Shown here: positions 44,878 through 54,904 of the stretch, one piece after another
How positions within the stretch are numbered: the first letter of the stretch is position 1
How the letters are laid out: every line of letters begins with the position of its first letter
Position numbers and translations under genes: made by a program
Source of the DNA: Aeromicrobium panaciterrae
Lineage (GTDB): Bacteria; Actinomycetota; Actinomycetes; Propionibacteriales; Nocardioidaceae
DNA: 64,000 nt
Assembly (NCBI RefSeq): GCF_031457275.1
Contig: NZ_JAVDWH010000001.1
Location: forward strand, 2,170,001-2,234,000
Direction of reading: 5' to 3'
The notes under the pieces: model-generated
What the model was told of the DNA's origin: nothing
What the model saw: only the letters and a program-made list of their open reading frames with translations
Databases searched by the model: none

Positions 44878-45287
44878 GCGCGACCGAGGCCATGCAGAAC
44901 TGGCTCGCACTTGAGCACGAGTCGGTGTGGCTCTATCCCGTCATCGGAGCGCGGTTCGACCAGCTGACCCAACGGGCCCGCGAGGCTCACGATGCCCACC
45001 TCAGCACCCGCGACCACCTGCTGGCGCGGTTGCACACCCTCGACATCGAGCCCGTACCCGCGAAACTGTCGTATGCCGTCGGCTCGCTGAGCTCACCGCA
45101 GGTGGCGATCAAGTTGGCACGTCGGCTTGAGCAGGCCATCGCTGCAGCGTGCCTCGACTTGGCTGGCGAGTCGTCAGAGCAGGGCGACCAGAAGTACGCC
45201 ATCACCCGACTGCGACGGGCCGCCCGGGCCGAGATGGCGTGGGGCGGCGAACCGCGCGCGTTCCCTGGCTTGGCTGCTCAGTCCTGA
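44874..45287 (+). CDS. DUF4439 ferritin-like domain protein
   Basis: A 137-residue all-helical protein fitting the DUF4439 ferritin-like family found in actinobacteria next to rimP. Features: the N-terminal ALEHESVWLYPVIGARFD with Glu-His residues, REAHDAHLSTRDHLLARL in the second helix, and EQAIAAACLDLAG later. Glu and His spacing resembles ferritin-like metal sites, but a full diiron site is not clear. ATG at 44874 overlaps the previous stop (ATGA). Its end overlaps the convergent methyltransferase gene by ten bases. Confidence 0.82.
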   Translation: MSATEAMQNWLALEHESVWLYPVIGARFDQLTQRAREAHDAHLSTRDHLLARLHTLDIEPVPAKLSYAVGSLSSPQVAIKLARRLEQAIAAACLDLAGESSEQGDQKYAITRLRRAARAEMAWGGEPRAFPGLAAQS

Positions 45288-46144
45288 GACAAGCGGACAA
45301 AGCGCAGTCGAGCGGCATCGTCGATACGTTCAAAATCCGTACGTTCTGCGAAGAACTCGTCAACGGCCTTGGCGCAGCCCGACCACGAGCGGTAGTCGTC
45401 GATGGCGAGTACGCCGCCGACGCTGAGGTGCGGGACCACTCGCTCCAGCGAAACTATGGTCGACTCGTACCAATCGCCGTCGAGGTGCGCGAAGGCGATC
45501 GGGCCATCCGGGTGCAGCGTGTCCTCGAACAGGCCCTGAACCAGGCTCACCCGATTGTCGTCCACCGGATAGCCAGCAGCTGAGAATGCTGCCGAGACCT
45601 TGCCCAGGAGGTCATCTTCGTAGCCGTAGTAGTCGCTGCCGCCCGGCCCCACAGCTTCGCCGCTGACGATCGTTTCGTAGCGCTTGTGGACGTCCTTGCC
45701 GTCCTCGGATGATGGCGGCGGGATCTGGCCAAACACGTCGTAGACCGCCAGTTCGCGGTCGGGTTCCTTGAGCGCCGTCAGCAAGATCGCGGAACCGCCA
45801 TTGGCTGTCCCCGTCTCCAAGAACGAACCCTTGATGCCTCTGGCCTGGAGATCCGTCACGACTGCACACATCTCGACCAGCTCCGGAACTCTGATCATGG
45901 TCAACCTGTTGGAGACGACATGCAGCAGGACACGGCCAACCTCGGGCGATAGCTCGGTGTCCCCGGCCAGAATTCTGAGCACACCGAAGTAGTCGGCCTG
46001 CAGGCGTTCGTACCGCGCCCGCAAGAGGCGGAGCACTTTCGGCTCCTTCTTGGGCTGGTCAGGCGTACCGGCAGTCCGCGCCTTCGCTGGTTTCGGAACA
46101 GTTCCACCGAGACGACGTATGACGGCCGACCTGATCCGGTTCAC
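45278..46144 (-). CDS. TylF/MycF-type SAM-dependent methyltransferase
   Basis: A 288-residue protein like the TylF family of metal-dependent O-methyltransferases. A basic N-terminal tail of about 35 residues precedes the domain. Key parts are FLETGTANGGSAILLTAL (SAM site), AVYDVFGQIPPP, and AFAHLDGDWYESTIVSLERV followed by LAIDDYRSWSG, where the Asp residues bind the metal. Family members methylate sugar hydroxyls in macrolides, and related copies act on cell-surface glycans. Here it sits two bases after proS with no biosynthetic cluster, so a glycan role is only a guess. Confidence 0.83.
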   Translation of the reverse strand: MNRIRSAVIRRLGGTVPKPAKARTAGTPDQPKKEPKVLRLLRARYERLQADYFGVLRILAGDTELSPEVGRVLLHVVSNRLTMIRVPELVEMCAVVTDLQARGIKGSFLETGTANGGSAILLTALKEPDRELAVYDVFGQIPPPSSEDGKDVHKRYETIVSGEAVGPGGSDYYGYEDDLLGKVSAAFSAAGYPVDDNRVSLVQGLFEDTLHPDGPIAFAHLDGDWYESTIVSLERVVPHLSVGGVLAIDDYRSWSGCAKAVDEFFAERTDFERIDDAARLRFVRLSQD

Positions 46145-46146
46145 GG

Positions 46147-47898
46147 TTACCCCTGGCTTGAAACTGCGTGGACGAGGTCCGCGAGGGCCACGTCGGTGCG
46201 TTCTCCGGTCGATCGATCCTTGACTTCGACAACACCGTCGACGATGCCCTTGCCGACAACAACGATCGTAGGCACGCCGATCAACTCGGCATCCTTGAAC
46301 TTCACGCCGGGCGACACCTTGCCCACGCGGTCGTCGTACAGGACCTCGAGGCCTGCACCGATGAGCTCCGCGTACACACCCTCGGCTGCGGCCAGGACCG
46401 CCTCATCCTTGCCAGCAGCGACCAGGTGTACGTCGAATGGCGCGAGCTCGCGCGGCCAGACCAGGCCGAGCTCATCGTGCGCGTACTCGGCGACAGCGGC
46501 GACAGCGCGGGACACGCCCACACCGTACGAACCCATCGTGACCGTCACGAGCTTGCCGTTCTCGTCGAGCACCTTGAGCCCGAGTGCCTCGGCGTACAGG
46601 CGACCGAGCTGGAAGATGTGACCCATCTCGATGCCGCGAGCGAGCTCGAGCGGACCCGAGCCGTCAGGTGCCTCGTCGCCGGCGCGGACCTCGGCGGCCT
46701 CGATCGTGCCGTCGGCGGTGAAGTCCCGTCCGGCGACCAGGTCGATCACATGTGAGCCCTGGACGTTGGCTCCGGTGACCCAGCGGGTGCCGTCGACGAC
46801 GCGCGGATCGGTCAGGTAGCGGATGCCGGTGCTGCTCTCGCTACCGAGCGCGGCGGGGCCGATGTAGCCCTTGACGAGACCAGGATTGGCCGCAAAGTCC
46901 TTCTCCTCGAACGGCTCGACCTCGGCCGGCGCGACCTGCGCCTCGAGCCGCTTGGCGTCGACCTCACGGTCGCCGGGAACGCCGATCGCCACAGGCTCAC
47001 GTGTCCCGTCCGGGTGGCGCAGGATGACGAGCACGTTCTTGAGCGTGTCGCCCGCCGCCCAGGGACGATCCTCGCGGGGGAACTTCTCGTTGAGATGGTC
47101 CACGAGCGTCTCGATCGTGGGCGTGTCAGGGGTCTGCTCGGCGTGCGCGGCCGGTGCGTTGTCGTACGGGATCGCGTCGGGGGCGACGGTCGTGACGGCC
47201 TCGATGTTGGCTGCGTAGCCGCCGGGTGAGCGCACGAACGTGTCCTCACCCGTATCGGAGACGGCGAGGAATTCCTCGCTCGCTGAGCCGCCCATCGCGC
47301 CTGAGGTTGCCTTGACGATGACGTAGTCGAAGCCGAGACGCTCGAAGATGCGTACGTATGCCTCGCGGTGCGCCTGGTAGGACGCGTCCAGTCCAGCGTC
47401 GTCGATGTCGAACGAGTAGGAGTCCTTCATGATGAACTCGCGGCCGCGCAGGATGCCGGCGCGGGGACGCGCTTCGTCGCGGTACTTCGTCTGGATCTGA
47501 TAGAGGCTGAGCGGCAGGTCCTTGTAGGACGAGTAGAGGTCCTTCACCAGCAGCGTGAAGAACTCCTCGTGGGTCGGACCGAGCATCATGTCGTTGCCCT
47601 TGCGGTCCTTGAGCCTGAACACGTTGGGTCCGTAGTCGGTCCAGCGCCCGGAGACCTCGTACGGCTCGCGCGGCAGCAGCGCGGGGAACCGCACCTCCTG
47701 CGAGCCGATCGACTCCATTTCCTCGCGGATGATGCGCTCGACCTTGGCGAGCACCTTCAGGCCCAGCGGGAGCCACGAGTAGATGCCGGGAGCGACACGA
47801 CGCACGTATCCGGCGCGCACCAGCAGGCGGTGGCTTGGGACCTCGGCATCGGCCGGATCGTCTCGCAGGGTTCGCAGGAACATCCGGGACATACGCAT
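46147..47898 (-). CDS. proS: Prolyl-tRNA synthetase
   Basis: A 583-residue bacterial-type class II prolyl-tRNA synthetase with the insertion editing domain between motifs 2 and 3. Start region [20 protein letters not shown], motif 2 region [20 protein letters not shown], the editing domain around residues 220-400, and motif 3 near [13 protein letters not shown] are visible. The ATG at 47898 ([10 protein letters not shown]) gives the usual actinobacterial start; ATG codons at 47892 and 47883 are close alternatives. It follows the DoxX gene by 31 bases. Confidence 0.96.
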   Translation of the reverse strand: MRMSRMFLRTLRDDPADAEVPSHRLLVRAGYVRRVAPGIYSWLPLGLKVLAKVERIIREEMESIGSQEVRFPALLPREPYEVSGRWTDYGPNVFRLKDRKGNDMMLGPTHEEFFTLLVKDLYSSYKDLPLSLYQIQTKYRDEARPRAGILRGREFIMKDSYSFDIDDAGLDASYQAHREAYVRIFERLGFDYVIVKATSGAMGGSASEEFLAVSDTGEDTFVRSPGGYAANIEAVTTVAPDAIPYDNAPAAHAEQTPDTPTIETLVDHLNEKFPREDRPWAAGDTLKNVLVILRHPDGTREPVAIGVPGDREVDAKRLEAQVAPAEVEPFEEKDFAANPGLVKGYIGPAALGSESSTGIRYLTDPRVVDGTRWVTGANVQGSHVIDLVAGRDFTADGTIEAAEVRAGDEAPDGSGPLELARGIEMGHIFQLGRLYAEALGLKVLDENGKLVTVTMGSYGVGVSRAVAAVAEYAHDELGLVWPRELAPFDVHLVAAGKDEAVLAAAEGVYAELIGAGLEVLYDDRVGKVSPGVKFKDAELIGVPTIVVVGKGIVDGVVEVKDRSTGERTDVALADLVHAVSSQG

Positions 47899-47929
47899 GA
47901 CGCCGAGCCTAACGGTGAGACCGGTCGAG

Positions 47930-48292
47930 CTAGCTGCGGGCAGCCTTCTGGGCAATCCGGATCATCGGCAGCTGCAACGGCAGTCGCCCAATGGCAGCAG
48001 CCTTGAACAACGTCGGCGCCTTTTCATCGCGCACGACGTCCATCGCCATCTGCACATTGGCCGGGAACACGGCCGCAAGCAGCCCCACAGAGGCCCGACC
48101 ACCCAGCCGACGAGTACGCGGATGCAGCATCATCGCGCCGAGCGCGATCTCGAGGACACCCGAACCGAGCACGAGCTCCTTCTTGAACGGGAGCGGCTTC
48201 GGAACGATCGCGACATACGGTTCCGGCTTCACCAGATGCAAAACACCCGATGCGGCGAATCCGAGGGCAAGGCCTGTTATGTCACGACTCAT
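47930..48292 (-). CDS. DoxX-like small membrane protein
   Basis: A 120-residue protein with three to four membrane helices and the general look of the DoxX/DUF-like family ([20 protein letters not shown] at the start, [20 protein letters not shown] in the middle, [16 protein letters not shown] near the end). Members have been tied loosely to redox or membrane stress; no specific function is claimed. GGAGG lies six bases before the ATG. It sits between the GNAT gene and proS. Confidence 0.75.
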   Translation of the reverse strand: MSRDITGLALGFAASGVLHLVKPEPYVAIVPKPLPFKKELVLGSGVLEIALGAMMLHPRTRRLGGRASVGLLAAVFPANVQMAMDVVRDEKAPTLFKAAAIGRLPLQLPMIRIAQKAARS

Positions 48293-48395
48293 GCCGTCAC
48301 CTCCGTTGGAAAGGCAGAGTACGGATGCGTCGGCATGATCCCTGCCTCATGATTCGTTCGCTGGCGCTCACTCATGTCACGACCCTATGGCCAGA

Positions 48396-49238
48396 TCAGA
48401 AAAGGATCGAGGCGAACGTCTCGGTGTGGGTGAAGCCGACTCGCTCGTAGGCGCGTCGAGCAGGGGTGTTGTGACCGTTGACGTACAGCGTCACCGACGG
48501 CGCGACTGACGCACGCACTTGCTCCACGACAGCTGCAACAGCCGCCGCTGCGATGCCCTGTCCTCGCAGGTCAGGGCGTACGTAGACGCCTTGAAGCTGG
48601 CAGGCGTAGGAGGTTGCCGCGCCGACTTCAGTCTTGAACAGCACATCGCCGTCTTCGATGATCGCGAACGCCCAGCCTTGCGTGATGAGTTGGGCGACGC
48701 GGGCGCGGTAACCGTTGCGGTTGCCCAGCTCTGGGTCGACACCGACTTCCTCAGTGAACATGGCGACACAGGACGGATAAACGAGGTCGAACTCATCTAT
48801 CGCGACCGGCCGTACGCGGGGATCTGGCCGGATGTCCGGATCGTGCTCGAGCACCATGAATGGTTGGTCGAGCCGTGGAGAGCGGGCGGGGCCCCAGTGC
48901 GGTTCGAGGATCTCCCACATCGGCTCGACTGCGGAACGGGGCCCGACGATCGACGACGGACGCATGTTCTCGCGGAGCGCGCGATCGGCAAACGCCTCGA
49001 TGGCTCTTGGTGTTGCCTGGACCGGGACGATATTGGCGCCGGCGTGGCAGGCCGAGACGAGTTCGTCGTCCTCGAAGTAGCCCCAGATCTCACCGCCCAG
49101 CCATCTGGTCTGCAGTCGACTCGCGTCAACACGACCGCGTACGAACAGGTTGACCAGCGGATCTTGGTCCAGGAGCTCACGAAGAACGGGCACGTCGGCG
49201 GCCGTCAACGCGCGTACCTGCGTTGTGGTCTCGAGCAC
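48396..49238 (-). CDS. GNAT-family acetyltransferase with DUF4081-like N-terminus
   Basis: A 280-residue two-domain protein resembling mycobacterial Rv2867c, which is also encoded just after ispG. The N-terminal half (LRELLDQDPLVNLFVRGRVD) fits DUF4081; the C-terminal half is a GNAT domain with the acetyl-CoA loop LQGVYVRPDLRGQGIAAAAV and LYVNGHNTPARRAYERVGF. Substrate unknown. Conserved linkage with ispG-rseP-dxr in actinobacteria suggests a housekeeping role. Confidence 0.85.
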   Translation of the reverse strand: MLETTTQVRALTAADVPVLRELLDQDPLVNLFVRGRVDASRLQTRWLGGEIWGYFEDDELVSACHAGANIVPVQATPRAIEAFADRALRENMRPSSIVGPRSAVEPMWEILEPHWGPARSPRLDQPFMVLEHDPDIRPDPRVRPVAIDEFDLVYPSCVAMFTEEVGVDPELGNRNGYRARVAQLITQGWAFAIIEDGDVLFKTEVGAATSYACQLQGVYVRPDLRGQGIAAAAVAAVVEQVRASVAPSVTLYVNGHNTPARRAYERVGFTHTETFASILF

Positions 49239-49285
49239 GACAGCCTCCGGGAGTGAAGTAGCTCCAGCCTACTTGTCGACCGGGT

Positions 49286-50431
49286 TCAGCTGACCGTGAC
49301 GGCTGCGCCAGCGCCTTCGACGGGCTCCATGCCCTCGGCGAGACGCATGGCCTCTTCGATCAAGGTCTCGACGATCTTGGACTCGGGGACGGTCTTGATG
49401 ACCTCGCCCTTGACGAAGATCTGGCCCTTGCCGTTGCCGGAAGCAACCCCGAGGTCGGCCTCGCGGGCTTCGCCCGGACCGTTGACGACGCAACCCATGA
49501 CCGCGACGCGCAGCGGTACTTCGAGACCTTCAAGGCCAGCGGTGACCTGCTCGGCGAGCGTGTAGACGTCGACCTGCGCGCGACCGCACGACGGGCACGA
49601 CACGATCTCGAGCTTGCGCTCACGCAGGTTGAGCGACTGAAGGATCTGGATCCCGACCTTGACCTCTTCGACAGGCGGAGCCGAGAGCGACACACGAATC
49701 GTGTCGCCGATGCCCTTGCTGAGCAGCGAACCGAAGGCGACCGAGCTCTTGATCGTGCCCTGGAATGCCGGACCGGCTTCGGTCACGCCGAGGTGGAGCG
49801 GCCAATCGCCGCGCTCCGAGAGCATTTCGTAGGCCTGCACCATCACGACGGGGTCGTTGTGCTTGACCGAGATCTTGAAGTCGTGGAAGTCGTGCTCTTC
49901 GAACAGCGATGCTTCCCAGACAGCCGACTCGACGAGGGCCTCTGGTGTCGCCTTGCCGTACTTCTCAAAGATGCGCTTGTCGAGCGATCCGGCGTTGACC
50001 CCGATGCGGATCGAGACGCCAGCATCCTTGGCAGCCTTGGCAATTGCGCCGACCTGATCGTCGAACTTGCGGATGTTGCCGGGATTGACGCGTACGGCCG
50101 CACAGCCAGCGTCGATCGCAGCGAACACGTACTTCGGCTGGAAGTGAATGTCCGCGATGACGGGGATGTTGGAGTGCTGAGCGATCTCGGCGAGCGCGTC
50201 AGCGTCGTCCTGGCTCGGGCACGCCACTCGTACGATGTCGCAGCCCGCGGCCGTGAGCTCCGCGATCTGCTGAAGCGTCGTATTGACGTCGGACGTCAGC
50301 GTCGTCGTCATCGACTGGACTGAGACAGGAGCGTCGCCACCCACGTCGATCGAGCCGACCTTGATCTTGCGGGTCTTGCGCCGAGGAGTGAGCACCGGAG
50401 GCGGCATCGCCGGCAGGCCGAGATCAGTCAT
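49286..50431 (-). CDS. ispG: 4-hydroxy-3-methylbut-2-enyl diphosphate synthase
   Basis: A 381-residue [4Fe-4S] enzyme of the MEP isoprenoid pathway, same pathway as dxr encoded two genes upstream. The TIM-barrel part has [19 protein letters not shown] and [19 protein letters not shown]; the cluster-binding Cys pair is in [14 protein letters not shown], with the third Cys in [17 protein letters not shown] at 50431 overlaps the rseP stop (ATGA), so an upstream extension is rejected. Confidence 0.97.
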   Translation of the reverse strand: MTDLGLPAMPPPVLTPRRKTRKIKVGSIDVGGDAPVSVQSMTTTLTSDVNTTLQQIAELTAAGCDIVRVACPSQDDADALAEIAQHSNIPVIADIHFQPKYVFAAIDAGCAAVRVNPGNIRKFDDQVGAIAKAAKDAGVSIRIGVNAGSLDKRIFEKYGKATPEALVESAVWEASLFEEHDFHDFKISVKHNDPVVMVQAYEMLSERGDWPLHLGVTEAGPAFQGTIKSSVAFGSLLSKGIGDTIRVSLSAPPVEEVKVGIQILQSLNLRERKLEIVSCPSCGRAQVDVYTLAEQVTAGLEGLEVPLRVAVMGCVVNGPGEAREADLGVASGNGKGQIFVKGEVIKTVPESKIVETLIEEAMRLAEGMEPVEGAGAAVTVS

Positions 50432-51726
50432 GAGAGCTTCACAGGGTTGACGATGTCGGCGTAAATCAAGATCACACTCATCAGCATAAGGAGAGCACCC
50501 ACGCCATACGCGACCGGCAACATCTTGGCGACGTCGACGTAGCCCGGATCCGGACGGCCGCGCAGCTTGGCGATGGGTCGCCGGATGGCTTCCCACAGCG
50601 CACCCGCGATGTGTCCGCCGTCGAGTGGAAGCAGCGGAATGAAGTTGAACATCGCGAGGAAGAGGTTGAGGCCGGCGAGGAGCACGAGCACTCGCTGCGC
50701 CCTTTCGGCCCAGGTCGGATCGTCGACGGTGACGAGTTCACCTGCGACGCGACTCGCGCCGACGACACTGATCGGGCCGTTGGCTTCGCGCTCGCCACCG
50801 AAGGCCGCCTTGACGACGCTCACCATGCGCTCGGGCAGATGCACGATCGCTGATGCCGTCTCCCCGACGTAGTCCCCCATCACCTGAGCGACGTAGACAG
50901 GGCCTTGGCGCTGCATCGATTCGGTCGGGCCCACACCAAGAAAGCCGACGTTAACCGTCTTGGTTGGATCGTCGACGTCGAGTCGAGCGAGCACGGACGT
51001 GTCGACCGTGACCGACTTGGCGGCGCCGTCCCGCTCATACTCAATCGTTGCCTCGTTGTTGCCGTTGGCGCGGATCAGCGCGGTGAGCTGATCCCACTCC
51101 TCGATCTTCGTGCCATTGAACGAATCGATGCGATCGCCGGGCTTGAGTCCTGCCTGACGTGCCGGGGCGACCGGGTCGTCTGCCTTGCACGCGCGGCCCT
51201 TTTCAGCGGCGCTGATCGCACAGTCCGACACCGAAGCAACCGTGGTCGTCGGCTTCAGCGCGCCAAAGCCCATGAACACGACGGAGAACAGGAACACGGC
51301 GATGATGATGTTGACGGTCGGCCCGCCCGCCATGACGATCAGCTTCTGCCACCACGGCTTGCGATAAAACAGCCGGTCGAGATCCTTGTCGTCGACGTGC
51401 TCGTACTCGGCGTTGCGGGCATCGGAAACGAGCTGGGTGAACAGTCCCGTGTTGGTCTCACGCACCTCGTGCGGGTCGGCGTCCTTGGCCGGCGGCAGCA
51501 TGCCGACGAGCTTGACGTAGCCACCGAGCGGAATCGACTTGAAGCCGTACTCCGTCTCGCCGCGCTTGGTCGACCAGACGGTGTTGCCGAAGCCGACGAA
51601 GAACTGGGTGACTTTGATCCCGAACTTCTTGGCGGGATACATGTGCCCGAGCTCGTGCAGGGCGATCGAGAGCACAACACCAAACACGAAGACCACGACG
51701 CCGAGCGTGTAGATCAGGGCGTTCAT
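50428..51726 (-). CDS. rseP: Site-2 intramembrane metalloprotease (RseP/Rip1 type)
   Basis: A 432-residue membrane protease that cuts anti-sigma factors and other membrane proteins. The zinc motif HELGH is at residues 24-28 in the first helix; the third ligand region is [18 protein letters not shown] near the C-terminus. A PDZ domain lies between ([20 protein letters not shown]). A membrane helix ([20 protein letters not shown]) precedes it. It overlaps both dxr and ispG by four bases. The dxr-rseP-ispG linkage matches mycobacterial dxr-rip1-gcpE. Confidence 0.95.
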   Translation of the reverse strand: MNALIYTLGVVVFVFGVVLSIALHELGHMYPAKKFGIKVTQFFVGFGNTVWSTKRGETEYGFKSIPLGGYVKLVGMLPPAKDADPHEVRETNTGLFTQLVSDARNAEYEHVDDKDLDRLFYRKPWWQKLIVMAGGPTVNIIIAVFLFSVVFMGFGALKPTTTVASVSDCAISAAEKGRACKADDPVAPARQAGLKPGDRIDSFNGTKIEEWDQLTALIRANGNNEATIEYERDGAAKSVTVDTSVLARLDVDDPTKTVNVGFLGVGPTESMQRQGPVYVAQVMGDYVGETASAIVHLPERMVSVVKAAFGGEREANGPISVVGASRVAGELVTVDDPTWAERAQRVLVLLAGLNLFLAMFNFIPLLPLDGGHIAGALWEAIRRPIAKLRGRPDPGYVDVAKMLPVAYGVGALLMLMSVILIYADIVNPVKLS

Positions 51727-52925
51727 CGCTGCTCCACCAGTTGTGCGGCCCGGGTGCGGGCCCATGCGTCGGCGCCGAGAACGCCGTCGAGGGTCATGTC
51801 CTGTCGAGCAACGTCCGGATCGCCGAGATGCTCGTCGAGGACCGCGCCCACCGTGTCAACAATGCCGAGGAAGTCCAAATGTCCGGCGACGAACGCGTCC
51901 ACACAGACCTCGTTGGCCGCGTTGAAGACGGCAGGGCCCGTACGTCCGAACTCCCCCGCCTTGCGAGCCAGAGTCACCGCCGGGAACGCCTCGTTGTCGA
52001 GTGGGAAGAACTCCCAGGTCGTGGGGTTCGTCCAGTCGCACGCTGCCGCCGAGCCCGGTACGCGATCGGGCCAGTTGAGGCCGAGGGCGATCGGCAACTT
52101 CATGTCGGGCGGTGAGGCCTGCACCATCGTCGAACCATCCGTGAACTCGACCATCGAATGGACTACCGACGACGGATGCACGACGACGTCGATGCGGTCA
52201 TAGCCGATGTCGAACAGCAGGTTGGCCTCGATCACTTCGAGACCCTTGTTGACCAGCGTTGCCGAGTTGATCGTGATGACCGGGCCCATGTCCCAGGTCG
52301 GGTGAGCCATGGCCTGCTCGGGAGTGACGTTGGCGAGATCTGCACGCGTACGACCGCGGAACGGTCCACCACTTGCAGTGACGATGAGGCGTTGTACGTC
52401 CTCACGGCGTTCACCACGCATCGCCTGCGCCAGCGCTGAATGCTCGGAATCAACCGGGACGAGCTGGCCGGGTTTGGCAGCGCCGGTCACGAGTTCCCCG
52501 CCGATGATCAACGATTCCTTGTTGGCGAGCGCGAGGGTCGTACCTGCCTCGAGCGCAGCAAGCGTGGGAAGGAGGCCAACCGAGCCAGTCATGCCGTTGA
52601 GCACGACATCGCAGTCGACGCGCGCCACATCACTCGCAGCCTCAGGTCCGGCAAGGAGTCGCGGCACCCGATGGTCACCGTTCTCGTACCCGTGCCTCTG
52701 CGCCTCGGCGTAGAGCGCAAGCTGTACGTCCTCAGCGGCACTCGCTTTGGCGACAGCTACGAGCGGGACGCCGAACTCGATGGCCTGTTGCGCGAGGAGA
52801 GCTGGGTTGCCACCACCGGCTGCGAGCGCGACGACCTCGAAGCGTTCGGGGTTGGTGGCAATCAACTCGAGGGCTTGCGTGCCGATCGAGCCCGTCGAAC
52901 CCAGAATGGCGACACGCTTGCGCAT
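51723..52925 (-). CDS. dxr: 1-deoxy-D-xylulose 5-phosphate reductoisomerase
   Basis: A 400-residue NADPH-dependent enzyme catalysing the second step of the MEP isoprenoid pathway. NADPH motif [14 protein letters not shown] is at the N-terminus; [13 protein letters not shown] and [14 protein letters not shown] bind substrate and metal, and [20 protein letters not shown] is the catalytic flexible loop. The ATG at 52925 places the Rossmann motif at the usual position; an in-frame ATG at 52943 is an alternative. It heads the dxr-rseP-ispG unit. Confidence 0.96.
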   Translation of the reverse strand: MRKRVAILGSTGSIGTQALELIATNPERFEVVALAAGGGNPALLAQQAIEFGVPLVAVAKASAAEDVQLALYAEAQRHGYENGDHRVPRLLAGPEAASDVARVDCDVVLNGMTGSVGLLPTLAALEAGTTLALANKESLIIGGELVTGAAKPGQLVPVDSEHSALAQAMRGERREDVQRLIVTASGGPFRGRTRADLANVTPEQAMAHPTWDMGPVITINSATLVNKGLEVIEANLLFDIGYDRIDVVVHPSSVVHSMVEFTDGSTMVQASPPDMKLPIALGLNWPDRVPGSAAACDWTNPTTWEFFPLDNEAFPAVTLARKAGEFGRTGPAVFNAANEVCVDAFVAGHLDFLGIVDTVGAVLDEHLGDPDVARQDMTLDGVLGADAWARTRAAQLVEQR

Positions 52926-52976
52926 GTCGCCATTCTCTCGCACGGACGGACCTTCGGCCTATTCGCCCAGACAAAG

Positions 52977-53009
52977 CGATGGCGACACCCCCCGAGGGTG
53001 CCGCCATCG
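52977..53009 (-). terminator. Terminator hairpin upstream of dxr
   Basis: CGATGGCG (52977-52984), a, CACCC, loop cccga, GGGTG, c, CGCCATCG (53002-53009): a 13-pair stem with one mismatch. It lies 64 bases after the ABC-2 permease stop and before dxr on the same strand, as the second of two stacked hairpins. No T run. Confidence 0.75.
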
Positions 53010-53020
53010 TGTGTAGCCCC

Positions 53021-53056
53021 GGGACGAGGCAGGCGGTAGTCCCACTGCCCTGTCCC
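53021..53056 (-). terminator. First hairpin after the ABC-2 permease gene
   Basis: GGGAC-GA-GGCAG (53021-53032), a 12-base loop, then CTGCC-CT-GTCCC (53045-53056): two five-base stems around an internal loop, 16 bases after the permease stop. CCCCGGG flanks it on both sides (53017, 53061). With the next hairpin it forms a double terminator. Confidence 0.6.
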
Positions 53057-53072
53057 CCCGCCCCGGGAGTCG

Positions 53073-53864
53073 TTACTTGACCTCTGACCTCAACACCGAC
53101 CAGATGCCGAACGTCAACGGGATGACCAACCACGGAAGGCTGGAGACTCCGAGTTGGGCCCACTGCTCAGCAGTCGGGTTGCTGCCGTCGAACAACGGCG
53201 TCTGAGCGAAGCCGAAGTCGACCCAAGGCTGCAGATCGCGGAACCACTCCACGAATGCCGCGAGCGCTCCGAAGATGCCGGGCAGCACGAACGAGTAGAC
53301 GAAGTAACCGACGATCGCGCCCGGTGTGTTGCGGATGAGAACACCGAGCATGAATCCGACCAGCAGTCCGAGCACGTTGGCGAAGATGATCACGATCATC
53401 TGCCTCAAGCTGACGTCCCAGTCCGTAGATACGCCGTTGACCGCTGCGCCGACCACGTTGCCGAGAGCGCCGATCGCAAACGCGATGACCATCGACACCA
53501 CACCGACGAGGACCGAGGCAATGAGCTTGGCCCAGATGACCTGGCCACGATGCGGTACGAGCGTGAACGTGATGAGTCCAGTGCGCTGACTCCACTCACC
53601 GGTCACCGACAGGATCGCGATGACGGGCAACAGGATGGCCATCGGAACGCCTACGGCTGTGCCGAAGGAGTTGTACGAAATGATGTCGTCCGGCGCGAAC
53701 AGAATCACACCGAGCGTGGCCAAGGCGGCCAAGATGCCGATGCTCATCATGAGCCAGAAGCCCGAGCGGGTGTCGAACATCTTGCGAAGCTCAACCTTCA
53801 CCAGCCGACCCAGCGGAACGCCCGGTTTGGCGGTGTCGATCTTTTCCACGGTTGCGGTACTCAT
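53073..53864 (-). CDS. ABC-2 type transporter permease
   Basis: A 263-residue membrane protein with six predicted helices and a cytoplasmic start (VKVELRKMFDTRSGFWLMMS) typical of ABC-2 export permeases. It pairs with the ATPase encoded immediately upstream; the genes overlap by four bases. Similar actinobacterial pairs divergent from a NarL-type two-component system often export or resist membrane-active compounds, but the substrate here is unknown. Two stacked hairpins follow the stop. Confidence 0.87.
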   Translation of the reverse strand: MSTATVEKIDTAKPGVPLGRLVKVELRKMFDTRSGFWLMMSIGILAALATLGVILFAPDDIISYNSFGTAVGVPMAILLPVIAILSVTGEWSQRTGLITFTLVPHRGQVIWAKLIASVLVGVVSMVIAFAIGALGNVVGAAVNGVSTDWDVSLRQMIVIIFANVLGLLVGFMLGVLIRNTPGAIVGYFVYSFVLPGIFGALAAFVEWFRDLQPWVDFGFAQTPLFDGSNPTAEQWAQLGVSSLPWLVIPLTFGIWSVLRSEVK

Positions 53865-54775
53865 GCTGTGACTCCTTGGGTGGGCAGGGTTTCACGCTGG
53901 GTGTCACCGGTGAGCTCGAGGAACATCTCCTCGAGGCCGGCACCTTCTGCGGGACGCAGCTCGACAAGCGCCACGCCGGCGGCGGCGGCGGCTTGTCCGA
54001 CAACTTCGGGAGCGGCTTCGGTACGAAGTCCCCCGTCACCGGAAGGCGAAGCCTCGAGGCCCGCCTTGGTCAACGCGTGGGCGAGTGCCGACGTGTCGGA
54101 CGCCTTCACGAACGTTCCAGCCGTCTGGAGAAGTTCAGCCTTGGTGCCCTGGGCGACGATCTTGCCGCGACCGATCACGATGATCTCGTCGGCAATGACT
54201 TCGATCTCGTGCAGCAGGTGCGATGAGAGGAGAACCGTGCCGCCTCGGTTGGCGTACTCGCGCAACAGGATGCGCATCCAGTGGATGCCTGCGGGGTCGA
54301 GGCCGTTGGCCGGCTCATCCAGCATCAGGATCTTGGGATCGCCAAGAAGCGCGTTGGCAATACCAAGGCGCTGGCGCATACCGAGCGAGTAGTTCTTGAC
54401 GCGACGCTTCGACTCATCCTTGGTCAGGCTGACCAGCTCGAGCATCTCGTCGATGCGCGACGAGGGGAGGTCCATCGTGAGCGCGCTGATCGTCAGGATC
54501 TCGCGACCCGTACGACCTGCGTGCTGGGCCGATGCATCCAGGAGGACACCCATCTGCGTGCCTGGATTGGGGATCGACTGGTACTTGACCCCCGAAATGG
54601 TCGCTTCGCCTGAGGATTGCGGCGTAAGACCCGCGATGATGCGCATGGTCGTGGACTTGCCTGCGCCGTTCGGGCCCAGGAATCCGGTGACTGAGCCCGG
54701 TCGGGCTTCGAAAGAGACGTCATCAACAGCTTTGAAGCCGCCGTACGTCTTTGAGAGGTTCTCAACTTTGATCAT
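53861..54775 (-). CDS. ABC transporter ATP-binding protein
   Basis: A 304-residue ATPase of a drug/lipid-type ABC exporter. Walker A is GPNGAGKST, the signature is YSLGMRQRLGIA, and Walker B is ILMLDEPANGLDPAG; a C-terminal extension of about 90 residues follows the nucleotide domain. The ATG at 54775 (MIKVENLSKTYGG) matches family starts; earlier in-frame codons lie in the promoter gap. It is divergent from the sensor-kinase gene over 129 bases, so the two-component system is a likely regulator. Confidence 0.92.
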   Translation of the reverse strand: MIKVENLSKTYGGFKAVDDVSFEARPGSVTGFLGPNGAGKSTTMRIIAGLTPQSSGEATISGVKYQSIPNPGTQMGVLLDASAQHAGRTGREILTISALTMDLPSSRIDEMLELVSLTKDESKRRVKNYSLGMRQRLGIANALLGDPKILMLDEPANGLDPAGIHWMRILLREYANRGGTVLLSSHLLHEIEVIADEIIVIGRGKIVAQGTKAELLQTAGTFVKASDTSALAHALTKAGLEASPSGDGGLRTEAAPEVVGQAAAAAGVALVELRPAEGAGLEEMFLELTGDTQRETLPTQGVTA

Positions 54776-54904
54776 GTCGATCAGTCTGCCCGAGCGTGCG
54801 AGGCGCGCACATCCACCGGAGGGCGACAATCGCTAGCCGAAAGTATGAGACGCACAAGACGCTTGGACGACGCGCCGCGGCTGCCAGACCCCTAGCCTTG
54901 GGAC

